From Polytrichum commune (Eukaryota; Streptophyta; Polytrichopsida; Polytrichales; Polytrichaceae), in NCBI GenBank assembly GCA_950295325.1, contig OX485805.1, positions 28,881,501 through 28,945,500 of the forward strand: a DNA stretch of 64,000 bases, in the 5' to 3' direction. The notes under the pieces are model-generated. The model was not told the origin of the DNA. It worked only from the letters and a program-made list of their open reading frames with translations, and did not search any database. Each line of letters begins with the position of its first letter. Position 1 is the stretch's first letter. Below are positions 31,148 to 43,069 of the stretch, in pieces. The position numbers were made by a program, and so were the translations under genes.

Positions 31148-34100
31148 GATAACATGGCAAACCATTTCACTGCATATTTCACAAGTATCAAATATAAAAT
31201 GTGAACAACTTCAAGGAAAGGCAAACATTCACCGACATATTTGTACTTGCATTTTACAAAAATCCACCTTATTAAGTTCTTTTATTTGCACCATACCTTG
31301 TCATGTGCCGATCCAATTCGTAAAGGAATCATGTTTAGTTTCCAAATTCGAGTGCCCAAATATTCCTTGTCTGTTTCGACAATCATACGTCCCATGTCAC
31401 GTAGTTGGTCGTGCATTTCTAGATTCCCATCTTGATTTATCTTAACCAAGGATTTGTCCACCAATATATCAAGCACATGATGTGGGGAGCCTCCATCGTT
31501 GGTACATGTACGCAAATCTTTTTCTTTCCACATGCGCATGGGAAGGAAACATGCTAGATCCAAAAACATATTTTTCTCATCGTTTCCCAATCCATCAAAA
31601 CCAATCCTCAAGGTACTCCAAAGCCCTTCATCACCATCCAAATGCCTACCCCTTTTCATCCTTTGCAAAGCCCGTTCCCATCTTCGAATCCTCTCCTTTC
31701 CCCGTAAAAATGCACCCATGACTTTCAAGCTCAAAGGCAAGCCGTTACATTTTTCTATAATTTTGTCACGTAGATCAAAGAGTTGTGGTGACAATGGAGC
31801 TCCATCCACAGAAATGTAAGAATCAAAGAGTTTTTTTTGCTGCATTTTCATCTAACTTGTCAACATCTATCCTACCATGTGCGTCCACACAATCTTCAAG
31901 TAAAGCCCAACCACGGGTTGTTATAATAATTTTGGTGCCATTGTTGACACAAGAAACATCTGTTGGTATTATTTCCCGCACTTGAGCTGCATCTTTGGGA
32001 TCATCCAATACTAGAAAGACTTTCTTCGTAGCTAAGAACTCCCACATTATCTTCTGTGCATCTTCCAATGTCCAAGTGGACTCTACCTTCTTTCCAAACT
32101 TTTGTAAAATTTCAAATAAGATTTCAAGTGAATTCTTATTTTTTAAATTTTCAATAAAACATGATGCATCGTATGTGGACCTCACATCATCAAATATGGC
32201 CTTAGCCAAGGTGGTCTTCCCTATTCCACCCATACCAATGAGACCCAAAATATTCCCTCCTTTAAGGTGGTTTCTCACCTTTGCAAGATTGCTTCCAAGA
32301 CCAACCACAACTTCATGTCGTGTTTTCCCAACATCCACCTATATGAAGAAATTCACATATTATGTCAATTGGACCGAGAAATATACACTATGATAGGAGA
32401 TTCAAAAACGCACAATAAATATAAATATTGTAAATCTTTTCTAAAAGGTGTTACAAGACATGTTCTAAAACCTTCAACAATTTGTTCCAAGAAAATCAAT
32501 GAAAGAATAATATACATACAATTGAAGATGGTGGAAGCAACTCAAATTGAAGAAGAGAAAATTGCATAGCCAAGAATGTTTCCACAAATTAGGCTTTGAA
32601 TACATTCATTTGATTCATTAAGTTTTCTTTTCGATGGAGCCCTCCAATTCATCATGAATCCAAGAACGATTTAAAAAATTAGTTCATTTCCAAAAATTAT
32701 ATGTAAGGTCATGAATATTGCTTCTAGAACCAAATATCGTCATTAGTTTGTGGACATATTTTTCATAATAAATTTTTAAGTTAGCATTTTGATATTGTAA
32801 ATCGAATACTTGTAACAATGATAGAGGGCTTTGTAAAACCAGAATCTATTTGGAAGACTCTTTGGTGCTACTTTATAGCCTTTGACCAAGACATTTGTGA
32901 TCTCAACATACATGACCCGTCTATTGGTCCAGTTGACCATGCTTGCCCCATATCCTATGTTTTGGTTCAATTATCATGTCTTCAACTCCGAGAAAATTAT
33001 ATTATTTAGAACAATTTAAAAATGACATCTAAAACCTACACAATAAGGATATTGTAATGAAATGTGCTCTTACCTTCTTGGGAGTAGAGACATTCATCTG
33101 GTTAGATGCCTTTTCCAGGTGGGTGTTTGGAAAACAAGTCCATCCTTTGAATATATTCCAACCTTTGGCAAACTGAGGTAAATCATTTGAATATATTCCA
33201 ACCATGAACTTCTTCTTCAAGGTTGCGAGCCTCTCACAAATGTTAGAAAATGTTGGCCTTTGTGAAGGATCCTCAATCCAACATTCTTTGATCAAAGTGG
33301 TAAGCTCCTCACAATTGATAGGTAGCTTAGGCCTCCAACAATCTTTTATTTTTTGCAAGATATCTTTTGTCTTCTTTGTGTGTGAATACGGTTCCTTCAA
33401 AGAAAGGATCTCTGAACATGTCATACCAAATGACCATACATCAGCTGCAAAAAAACAAACCATATTTGAAAGCGATTTATTTTTGTTATTCATCTCAGGT
33501 GCCATGTACTTTGGTGTACCAATGATGTACTTCTGTAATTCCGGTTTGCTTTGAACCTCCGTTTTGGAAGTATCATAATCTGTCAATTTAACAAAATCAT
33601 AGCCAATATTTCCATTGACTTTTGGAAATCCTGACACCGAGCTTAAAAGTACATTGCTTGGCTTTAGATCAAGATGAGCAACATGCATGTCATGAAGATA
33701 ACACATGCCCCTTGCGATTTCATACATCATATCAATTGCAACAAGATATGGTAAAGGTGTCTTTTGCTTCTTCACCAAATCACTCAAGTTCATTTCCATG
33801 CGCTCCATTACTAGGAACAAATTTCTTGAGACATTGTTAGATCCACCCACATTTCCCTCCTTAGTTTCATTGAGTCTTCCACAACAAATGAATTTCACGA
33901 GGTTTGGATGCCCCAAGCATGCTAAGATGCCAGCTTCTTTGCGAAAGTTGGGGAGAACCCCTAACTTTTTTGTGGCACTTTGAAGTCCCAACCAACTTGA
34001 TTTGTACACCTCACCCGCTGCTCCAGATCCTATTTGTTCCAAGAATTTTGGCTTTACAACATCATCTGGAATTTCCAAGGCATCCAATTCTCCACCTTTC

Positions 34101-34795
34101 ACTTGTGGCAATTCAAATTGCAATCTCCTCAATAAATATTTTCCCAATTCATCCTCCTTGGAATCATTGGGCATTGATTGAAGTCCTATTTGAAGTCTTT
34201 CCACCATGGCTTTTTCATCACTTTCAATCTCGTCATAAGTGGCCACATTAAAATCAATACATGGGATACTAAAATTTTGTGAATCCGGATAGATAGCCAA
34301 ATATTTTTCCCGCATTGCATCCCAAAAACATTGCAAATCATCCACAAGTTCTCGAAAAGCCTCTATATTGTTCATTTGGAATGTCACTGCATGGCACCAT
34401 TCTTGCCTCCCACAATCTTCAACCAATATTCTTACTTTTCGAGTTATGCGACATAACTCCCCAAGCACAAGCCCAAATTTGTTAGTCGTCTCCTTAGTGG
34501 TTGTGATCATCTCATTCACATAAAGTGCAACTTGGTCAAGCTTTTGGACAAGATTTCTACATTGTTTTTCATTCAACACTTGCTTCGCCTTGAGGACCTC
34601 TTGAAGTTTGGTTACTTCCTCCCTTTGCCATTTCAAAATATCTTCAAGCTCATTACTTTCTTTTTGTCCTTTCGCTACATATGTCCCAAACTTTACGAAC
34701 CAAATACTTATGAAACCCCAAATCATGCGAACAAATCGCAAAGTCTTGGCCATGACGAAACACAACTTATTTTCCAAAACAATCCACCAATACAT
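25911..34795 (-). CDS. PK-NBS-LRR immune receptor gene (moss-type PNL), three exons, one frameshift
   Basis: Three exons on the minus strand encode an N-terminal helical region and protein kinase, an NB-ARC switch domain, and about 70 leucine-rich repeats, roughly 2,670 residues. Exon 1 to exon 2 is joined by clean splice sites in phase 0 (AAG|GTAAGA at 33073, TATAG|GTGGAT at 32339). The exon 2 donor is AAG|GTATGG at 31296. The exon 3 acceptor is unresolved. Kinase-NBS-LRR proteins are a class of intracellular resistance receptors reported from mosses; ATP-dependent NB-ARC switching would control signalling, and the LRRs would sense the ligand. A one-base excess in an A8 run inside the NB-ARC breaks the frame, so it may be a recent pseudogene, a sequencing error, or a gene corrected in the transcript. 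The ATG at 34795 or 34753 could start it. Confidence 0.75.
31297..32338 (-). CDS. Exon 2: NB-ARC domain with frameshift in an A8 run
   Basis: Begins VDVGKTRHEVVVGL. NB-ARC motifs in order: P-loop GMGGIGKTTLA (about 32215-32245), RNBS-A-like DASCFIENLK, kinase-2 KVFLVLDDP (about 32010-32035), RNBS-B GTKIIITTRG, then KLDENAAKK. After this the frame fails at eight A (plus 31831-31838). One base fewer would give AAKKLFDSYIS and lead on to GLPL as CNGLPLSLKVMG, RNBS-D-like DLACFLP, and MHD as EMHDQLRDMG. MHD and P-loop are both present, so the ADP/ATP switch is intact apart from the frame. Exon ends GSAHDK|GTATGG. Confidence 0.85.
32339..33073 (-). other. Intron 1 of the PK-NBS-LRR gene
   Basis: 735-bp GT..AG intron, phase 0, separating the kinase from the NB-ARC domain. 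Confidence 0.8.
33074..34795 (-). CDS. Exon 1: N-terminal region and protein kinase domain
   Basis: Two ATGs are possible, 34795 and 34753. The second gives MAKTLRFVRMIWGFISIW, a hydrophobic N-terminal helix that might anchor the protein. Residues about 50-240 are helical (coiled-coil-like KWQREEVTKLQEVLKAKQ) and end in the conserved-looking EFxLPQVKGGELDALEIPDD region. The kinase follows: glycine loop GSGAAGEVYKSSW, catalytic Lys in ATKKLG, catalytic loop HLDLKPSN, TDYDTSK in place of DFG, GTPKYMAPE, DVWSFGM and SQRPTF. HLD means a non-RD kinase, as in many plant immune kinases. DYD in place of DFG is unusual but keeps the metal-binding Asp. The exon ends VSTPKK at a canonical donor. Confidence 0.85.
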
Positions 34796-37555
34796 ATAGT
34801 TGGTTGATTTGCACGCCACAACCTTGTAAGTGAATCACAGTTGTCCTAATCTGCAATTAAAAAATTTGAACGAGGTAGATTTAGCGAAATCTCCAAAGAA
34901 TCAACAACAATAGTAGTTAAGTTTCCCTCCAAAAGACATTGCAAAATTTGGTCAACCTCCAACCTCCAAATTTCGGGATGAACAAAAATACAATCTCAAT
35001 AATATTTTTTTTATTATAATCTCAAGAATGAATGTCATGGTAGTTGCACATCTTCTAGACTACACAAAAAACATTATTTAGTATTAATTATCATTTGGAG
35101 TTACAAAATGCTATTAGCTTCACAACCAAAATGTAAAAAGGTCACATATACATAATATGCAAAGATGTACATGGTACACATTGCCACTTCCAATGAATAG
35201 TTTTAGCAATGCAGCAATTAAGTGCGCCTTGCCGACCAATGCTATGACTCATAGTTTTGTGCCCTAAATGGGCTAATCTAGTTTTCTCTAGCTCTATCTT
35301 TCTTGAAGCAACTACAAAGTGCAACTAATTTGTCCATACATTATATATAGCAACAAAATAAATACAACTACAATCCATGACAATTCTCATGTGTTACAAA
35401 TTACACTACATACCATATTAGGTTTTGATGATTCTTGTCATCAAAACAATTGATGCAAGATATTCCATATTTTTTTCACCACCAACGAAAGCAAATTACT
35501 CCCAAACTTCCTAGCTAGCTCAAACAAAAAATAAAAAATTCTCAACACAATGTTGAAACCCGGAATCACTTATACCTACTATACCGCCATGTTCTCCAAA
35601 CCCAACGTCAAAAAAATTCGACAAAATACTCAACAAACTAACCAAAGAAATCTGCAACATATCCAAAAGCACAACCAACATCCTCTCCCACCTCAAGAAT
35701 GAAGACTTGTTCATGACATATACTGAGTTACATCAACGCTCAAATAATTCATTGTTTAGTCATCAAGGAGAATTATTTACAAGGACTAAACTAAGTACAC
35801 CAAGGGCAATTGCCGCAATCATCACATGTATTGCAATAAATAGACAAGATATCCTTGTAAGTCTTGAGGTTCTAATAACCAATAAACCACAAAATAAGAA
35901 GCAGGAAAAATAAATCATCCAAAGTGTTTAGACTTACATACTCAATTGGAAACAACTTGAAAGAAATAAACAACAACTATAATGAAATAGACACTATAAA
36001 TGACATTTTTGATAGTAGCCAAATGATGGATTCTTAGACCTGAATTTCTACTACATCTCCAGAGGTAGAAAAAAAGTTGAAACAATTTTTTTGTGTAGCA
36101 TGTGTACTAGATCTCCATAACGAGGACGTAAGTGGAAACCCGTGGTCTAAAATTGGCCAAACCTAAATCCTAAACCCTAGACCTTGTCCATCACATACTC
36201 CGTGCCTTGATAATGACCAAGAGAAACAGAGAGGTTGTAGAATTTGATACGGGAATTCAATTGAAAGGGTTCAGGTGTGAATTGTTTGTATTTTTGCAAA
36301 CGGAAAAAAAATTCCGAAAAATAACTGGAAACAAACCCAAGCGGAAACAACAACAAACAACACATTCATACATGAAATTGAACAAATAAGGTTTAAGGCC
36401 TCCATTCAAACCTCCAACTGCCTAAGATTTTGCAGAGTCAAATTGATAGCAAAATTTCACCCTTGAAAGTAGTCTTACCGCCTAGCAAAGTCAACACTAA
36501 TCAGGGGCGGCTATCAAAGTCAACACTAACCTCTTCATCCGCCTCATCAAGGGCGGCTCCCAATGACGAAGGTTTGAAAGGTAGGATTCTATACAAACAA
36601 ATTTGCAGGGGCCCCTACCTAATCGAGACTAGATCATCAGCACTAGTATCCCTCGTTGTTGCCAATAAGGTTTAGCCAAAGGAACAAAAAACACGGCACA
36701 AAACTAAACTGTCGGTTCAAGTCCTCGTGCACTTGGTAATAAGCACTTACAAACGGCAACTTCTCACATGTTAAACTTATACATAGCAAAAACACAAATC
36801 AATACTTACAAGTTGTTGCGACTGATTCTTCCCAAGTCTTAGTTGTTTGCACAGATCTCTATTCCGCATGTGGCAACTCCTCCCACCCCCGCCAGCAATA
36901 ATGATCCCCGGAGACAGCTCCAAACAATGGTCCCTATTCAACAACCATCGTCTACGGAGTAGCTACAAGCATCAAATTCCTGTGGGAAGAGATTTCGGTA
37001 ACTAGCTCAAATTTGGGCACCTTGCAAGGCTTCTCCAAAATCGTTCTCCCGCACACAGACGGAAGAGCACCCAAGAGAAAGGTGATGATTTTGTATCCAA
37101 AACAACCAATAGAAACTCATACGGGACCAACTCCCAAAGAAAAGTCCCATTGACCTGAAGGATCACTCCAATGTCACCCAAAACAAAAAAAACAACAACA
37201 ACAACAACTTGTGAATAGGCAACTTAAGGTGAGCTACACTCTTAAATAGTAACATCATAAGCCAAACGTCATACAGCGTAGACCAAAAGTTTGTTGTTCA
37301 CAATGCCATCCAGCTGATCAAGACAATTCGTACAAGGAACCTAGGAGATGAAAATAGGATCTGAATATTCCGCCATATTGCGTCAGACTATGCAGCCGTT
37401 GCAAATTCCTCAATTAATGTCATGAGCATGATGCGATGAATCTTCAATTATACAACCCGGAACATATTTTTAAATCTGTTGGAACCAAACAGCTCAAAGG
37501 AATCGATTTCAAACGAGAAAAGGACCAGAATGTACACAAAACAAAAAGTGACCTA
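34796..37555. other. Upstream region of the receptor gene; no recognised gene
   Basis: AT-rich. Contains possible 5' untranslated sequence just above 34796. One plus-strand frame at about 35553-35913 (KFDKILNKLTKEICN, then LSTPRAIAAIITCIAINRQ) is 120 codons without homology I can name and begins right after a stop, so it could be an exon of an unknown gene or chance. Confidence 0.35.
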
Positions 37556-38035
37556 CTGAGGGGCACTTTATATTAGGGCCCATTTGGAGTTGAGCCCACT
37601 TGGACTTGAAGTGGGCCTTAACTTTAGCCCTACTTAACAAAGTGGGTTGTAGAGTGGGCCTTGCAATATAAAGTCCATAGGCCCACTTTGTAGGGCCCAA
37701 ATTGGAAATTCTACTTTAAAGTGGGCCTTCCAAATGGGCCTAGGGACTTTATATTGTAAGGTCCAATCAACGGCCCACTTGGGCTTAAATGAATTATGCC
37801 CTTGCTTAAACTAAAGTCATAAAGTCATAAATGACTCTATGAAGGAAGTTGGGTGAAGTGGGCCGAAGGTGCGAAGTGGGTCTCCATAAACCCTTGACCC
37901 AATTTTTTGGCATCGGCCCATTTCTTTCCCTTCAAAATGCCGCCATGTCACCCACCACATAAGCTTTAGGAGAAGTGGGCCGACTCTCAATATAAAGCCC
38001 TTGGGCCCATATTAGGGCCCATTTGGGCAATCTAA
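37556..38035. repeat. Repeat rich in AATATAAAG and GGGCCCAT words, MITE-like
   Basis: Phrases such as CCCATTTGGA, AAGTGGGCC and AATATAAAGTCC recur here in both orientations, for example TTTATATTAGGGCCCATTTGG near 37567 and CCAAATGGGCCTAGGG near 37728. It looks like one or more overlapping inverted-repeat elements; termini are not resolved. No coding signal. Confidence 0.45.
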
Positions 38036-38770
38036 CGACCTTTCCTCCACTGCAACTATGGAGGTCTCGGACCTTGTTAGCAATTCTCAAATACCAATAC
38101 TATGCATCAAGAGCTCGGGAAAAAGCATGTAGAACGACTGGAACGAGAACGACCATAATTATTAGCAACTCACCCCGATGGAACAATATTGGACCATTCG
38201 TATGCTCACATTTCAAAAGGTAATTAAATCGCATAATCAAGAAGCCATGCTTTTAAGTGTACTTTACTCGTCGAATTACTCACATTAGTGCGAAAACTAC
38301 AAAACCTACATCAAACTGCATCAAACTACGATTCCTACATCAAGAAATCGATGGAGCCAGAAGGTAAACAGAACAAAATATGACCTACTCATCTTTCCTC
38401 CGCCGCAGCTATGGAGGTCTCAGACCATACTACCTCTTCTTCAATACCAGTGCTAACTTATGCATGAAGAGCTCGGGAAAAGAAAACAGAACGCCTCAAA
38501 CAAACGAGAACGTCCGTAATTACCCGACAGAACTTTGGCTAGCCTGACCTTGCCACTTATTAGGAGGACAGTTTCTTTACACAATCCACGCATCAAGATT
38601 ACATGAAAAGCACAAATCGACAAGCAGGAATCCGCAGCACGTACCTTTGTATACACCGATTTTTGGCAAAGAAGCAGCGACCAAGCACCCGAATGACGAG
38701 ATGTGCATCAAATTTGGATTGGAGTGGCTTGGGAGAACCTCTGGAGCGAGGGCGTGCTGTGAGAAAGAGA
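38036..38770. repeat. Dispersed repeat block A, with an internal ~70-bp duplication
   Basis: 38430-38770 matches 56545-56890 at high identity (for example GAAGAGCTCGGGA and TTAGGAGGACAGTTTCTT). Within the block, CTATGGAGGTCTC...AAGAGCTCGGGAAAA occurs twice (from 38040 and from 38400). No gene is supported. Confidence 0.75.
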
Positions 38771-39287
38771 GAAGAGAGACGATGTGATGGAGAGGAAGAG
38801 CAGGGTGACAGGTGTGGAGAAAGAAAGAGTAGAGCCGAGGAATGGCCATGGCCAAGCATGGCGAGCAGGACCACAGCGGAACGGGTCAGACCCAAATCCC
38901 CGGCTTCCAAGAAACTGTTGGGCCCGACCCCTCCCTCATTTTATGTTGATTGTTGAATCTTGAATTGGCTAAGAAAGTTTGTGCACATATTCTAGTTTTT
39001 TTTAACCATATGCCTCTTCAATATACATTCATAAATCCACACCTATTTGCACACCGCTCAAATATACATGACCAATAAAGATTAGTGGCCAAATTAGCCA
39101 CGCTTACCTTAAGTAGATGTGTTTTTATTTGCTTGTTTTTGTTGTTTGTTGCCTTATATTCCTCAAGTTTGTGATGTTGAAATTTATGCTCATTCGCAAT
39201 TGTATCTTCATGTATAATCTTAAAAGGTTTAGGGAAAATCTCAAAATATTATGAAATATCAAAGTCTATTGACACTGACACATAAGA
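38771..39287. other. Segment absent from the 56-57 kb copy of this repeat
   Basis: About 515 bp lies here between blocks A and B, whereas they are joined directly near 56890. No termini or genes recognised. Confidence 0.4.
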
Positions 39288-39584
39288 AGACCAAATAGCC
39301 CCCCCCCCACGCCAATTGTTTTGCCTACTGAACATGGAGTGGTTAACAAATTTTAACCACGTAGTCCAATATATTTTTAACAAGTATCTTTCTGGTGCAT
39401 ATTCCCAAATTTGCAACTAACCGCTAATATACATGTGCTTTATAAAGATAGGTTACCAAATCAGGTCCGCTTTCTTTAAAATATGTGCCATGTGGATTTT
39501 ATGTGGTAATATAAGTGTTCAATTTACAATGTTTAGCTAAAACATTTAGCTAACTTAATAGGACCCCTACTTTTGAGAAGTACT
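39288..39584. repeat. Dispersed repeat block B
   Basis: Matches 56905-57215, starting AAGAAGACC and a C run, through GCCAATTGTTTTGCCTACTG to TTTGAGAAGTACT. The copy here ends at the target duplication of the solo LTR. Confidence 0.8.
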
Positions 39585-41197
39585 TGTCACCAAAAATTCC
39601 CCACCCTTCGATTTCGTCCTAGCCCGAGTGGAAAAGTTATAATGACACGTAGAAAATCCTCCCTCGGTAATTCAATGTATGATTCCAATATACCTTTGGA
39701 ATATACACAACTTGACATATCCTACACTATGTCATCTTATATTCTTTAACTTCGGGTAAGGTCACATCCTTAGCCTTCTCCAATATCCACTCGGCCGCCT
39801 TGGCTACGCCTGCCTTCAATGATTTCCCTCGTGTGAATCGAGTCCTCGCCGTTGATTTCACACTACTGCACGAACCTTCGCTTGTTGATTCCATGAAACA
39901 CATAAGTTTAAGTATTAACAAATACTTGTGTAACTTATGGTGGCCTCTCCTTTACAGGCCTTCACATTCCATTACTAAGTTCAACCTCAATGGTCAATCA
40001 CCAATACATTCAAAAGTTACACACACCCCTTCCTACCTAATGAATCCAACACTTTAAGTCTAAACATCATAAGTCAAAAACTATAAGAGTGTGTCACTAG
40101 TTTTTGGAAGTTTGGACATTGTCTCGGTTTTTTGGCTCTCAAAAATTCATATGAAGTCCCAAAAATGAGTTCTTAGTATCCATGGATAGGTAATGAAGTC
40201 CTCTACATGAATATGCAATAATATTTCTACTGCCACAAAGTATATGGTCGCAATTCTACACTGTTCCCTTTGAATCTGCACTTTTTCAGTAGTTTTTTGA
40301 AGTTTGGACATAGTCTCGGTTTTTTGGCTCTCAAACATTCATATGAAGTCCAAAAAATGAGTTCTTGGTATCCATGGATAGGTAATAAAGTCCTCTACAT
40401 GAATATGCAATAATATTTCTACTGCCACAAAGTATATGGTCGTAATTCTACGTTGTTCTCTTTGAATCTACATTTTTTCACTAGTTTTTGGAAGTTTGAA
40501 CATGGTCTCGGTTTTTTGGCTCTCAAAAATTCATATGAAGTCCAACAAAACTAAATGCTCCAATAAGAGACTTTCCACATCCGCATAAGTATAAGGCTAA
40601 TCAATGTAAATCCAAGTATTCAAACAAAGCCATAAATTGAACTTTAAATCATTCACGCCCAACTATTACGAACAAGAGGTCAAGCCCTCTTCAAGGCCAA
40701 CTAGCCTTGGCTCCTAATCTTACACCCATGCATACACACGTGCTCCTATCTTGCTTCCCACGCACCCACACTTATAACACGTGGGGTGCCAAGGAGCACG
40801 AAGAAAAGAGAGGATGAGTGAGGGGGGAACGAGGTCTTAAATAGTGAGTATGAGGAGGTGAGCACCCTCAAGGCTCACGATAAGCCTTCGAGATCTCCTC
40901 CTACTTTGTAGGCTCTCATCTTATCTCCTAAGCCTTCCTCCCTCAAACGATCAACAAAGATCCTAATTCAAATATTTAGCTATCTTTGGCTTTCTACCTA
41001 CCACACTTTCCACCAAGATCATGTCCTCACACTACTAAACTTATTCAATCCACTCCACACAAGCCTAATGCTTAAATTTAGCTTTCTTCAAGCGTCATTC
41101 TTTTTATATTTTTGTGAATAGTCATAAATCATAAAAACACCACTTGTAATGTTTTACAAGTGTTAACAACACATGTGGGCATCATTTTGGGCTCACA
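39585..41197 (-). mobile_element. Solo LTR of a gypsy family related to 44037-52931, containing 192-bp tandem repeats
   Basis: 1,613 bp, TGTCACC to GGGCTCACA, with a perfect 5-bp duplication gtact at 39580-39584 and 41198-41202. The empty site is seen in the paralogous copy near 57213 (GAAGTACTCAGCGAAG). The part 40640-41030 is clearly similar to the gypsy LTR at 52060-52400 (AAGAGGTCAAGCCCTCTTCA, CACTTATAAC, GGCTCACGATAAGCC), same minus orientation. It contains 2.4 copies of a 192-bp repeat starting at 40098, 40290 and 40482. Confidence 0.85.
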
Positions 41198-41202
41198 GTA
41201 CT

Positions 41203-41560
41203 TAACGAAGTTTGTAGCTAAGAATGGACAACCAAGAAAGCACATGTGGTACAAACGAGAATGAATTATGTGCTCAAAAAACAAACACCATCCTAGGTTC
41301 AATGGATAACAAAATTGGTAGGTCCTACATCTAGATTTAACCCTTAAACGTCCAAGAGGTCCCTACATGTCTTTGCATGCACAAAAAAATCACATATTTG
41401 AAGTACATAATTTCATTTTTAGCTAAGTATGTCAATATTGAACCTATCTAACATTTACTTATCCTACAAGTGCACTTTTTGAATCAGTTGAATACCTCAT
41501 ATGTCATTAAAGATTGTAGTTCAAATACAAAATATGGGTGCCCTTGAATAAAAATACATA
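41203..41560. repeat. Dispersed repeat block C
   Basis: Matches 57218-57493 (AAGTTTGTAGCTAAGAATGG, CCATCCTAGGTTCAAT, GTCCAAGAGGTCCCTACATG), with a stretch of about 90 bp present here and missing there. Confidence 0.8.
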
Positions 41561-42725
41561 CAATAATTTCTTTTATCATCAATGTCCTGTATGAGTATAT
41601 TCTTAGTTTCTTCTTGATTTATTAAGACAATATATAAAATAAGGATTCAGACATGTAAATAAAATAGAATAAATGAAATCTAAACTTGGTGAGGCTCATA
41701 TGATCTGTGCAATTGTACATGCATTTGGATGTAAGGTAGATGAGGCTAATATGGACACCTTCAACTTTATTGAATCATCCAACCGATGGATTCGAACATT
41801 AGAAGCTTGAGCATGTTAGCAATTATGAATTAAGGCCAAAGATTTTAAAATCGATGAAATCGTTGAAATCAAAGTTGAGGAAAGTGTTGACCTAGGCTTC
41901 AAAATCAAAGAATCTCTACTTTTCAATGTGGTGTTATAGGAGAGAACCTTTTTATCGTTCAATGTTGTGTAAGCGGACAACATCATTAGTAGGTTCTACA
42001 CGGATCATTTGCCAATGAAAACCAAGTTGAATGCCAATATTGGTTGTGTCATGTCTCTAAAGTGGTCACATGCAAGATAAAATGTTCCCAATTTGTTTAT
42101 TCATTGTAGAATAGCCACAATATTAGTTGGTCAGCACCTCACAACCACATGCCGCTCCTAATTTGCCCACCTTCGGCACAAAAATGAATTGTCATAGTTC
42201 GGTGGATAGCACTCCTCATCATGGAGGATGATGGATGTAGTTTGACTTTTACGAAGATGATTAAAGGTGAGTTTCCATGTTGGCCCCTCGCCCACCATAT
42301 TCTAGTATGAATAAGGACAAATTAACCCAAATTTAGAGGGAATATGGTTGGGTAGGGTTCGTATGTGCCAACAAGCTACATCCATCTTCTCAATATATGA
42401 GCCCACCTACTAACCTCCTCCTCCAAGTTACCAAGGATGGAGTCTACACCATCATTGGTTATCTTGAGTTTTCAATGAGTCTTATTCTTTCAGGATTGGT
42501 ACTTGTAGGTTGAAGATTCTTTAGTGGTCACATGAAAGTCTAGGGGCATGTGTCCACTACCCTCCACATTCTAGCGGACCGCCAAAATATAGTTGGATGG
42601 TGGCTTGTGTTTTACTAACACGAGAACACCTTCGATCTACTGTGAAGACCTCACCGAAGTTTGAGAATGAGGGGTAACAAATTACAAGCCCCCGGAGGGG
42701 CACTTGGACATGGGCTCCCTTCACA
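41561..42725. other. Intergenic, no gene recognised
   Basis: No coding frame of note, no recognised repeat termini. Confidence 0.4.
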
Positions 42726-43069
42726 CTACACTAAATAGGTAGATTAGTGTTGGAAACACTAATAGTCGACGAAAACGCTAAATGTAAATTGTCTCTATAG
42801 TGTTAGAACACTAAATGTCAACTCTAACACTATTTGTACCAAGTAGTAACTTTAAATATTTACATGAGCGCATTTAGTGTTAGATGATATTTTGTAAATC
42901 TTGGAATGAAGAATTGAAGGAAGAAGAATATGAGAACCTCGTAAAAGGTATAATTTGTTCAAACCCTATTCAAACACTAATTGTAATATCAGCTGAAAAT
43001 TAGTGTTTTAGGTAACTATTGCATCTAACACTAATCTTCATCTAACACTAATCTACGTATTTAGTGTAG
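42726..43069. mobile_element. MITE with CTACACTAAATA terminal inverted repeats, copy 1
   Basis: 344 bp. The termini CTACACTAAATAGGTAGATT and (inverted) CTACACTAAATACGTAGATT match over 26 bases with one mismatch. Inside are many copies of TTAGTGTT/AACACTAA in both orientations. No clear TSD. Same family as 53253-53557. Confidence 0.8.

Noticed and set aside
34796-34819. Starting the kinase at 34819
   Set aside because: That codon is GTG; ATG codons at 34795 and 34753 are better starts for a nuclear gene.
35520-35714. Minus-strand hydrophobic 64-codon frame
   Set aside because: No homology, no splice or promoter context, and a longer frame exists on the other strand.
38599-38956. Frame of about 117 codons rich in Arg and Glu
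   Set aside because: It lies in a dispersed repeat, and its counterpart near 56760 does not keep the same frame.
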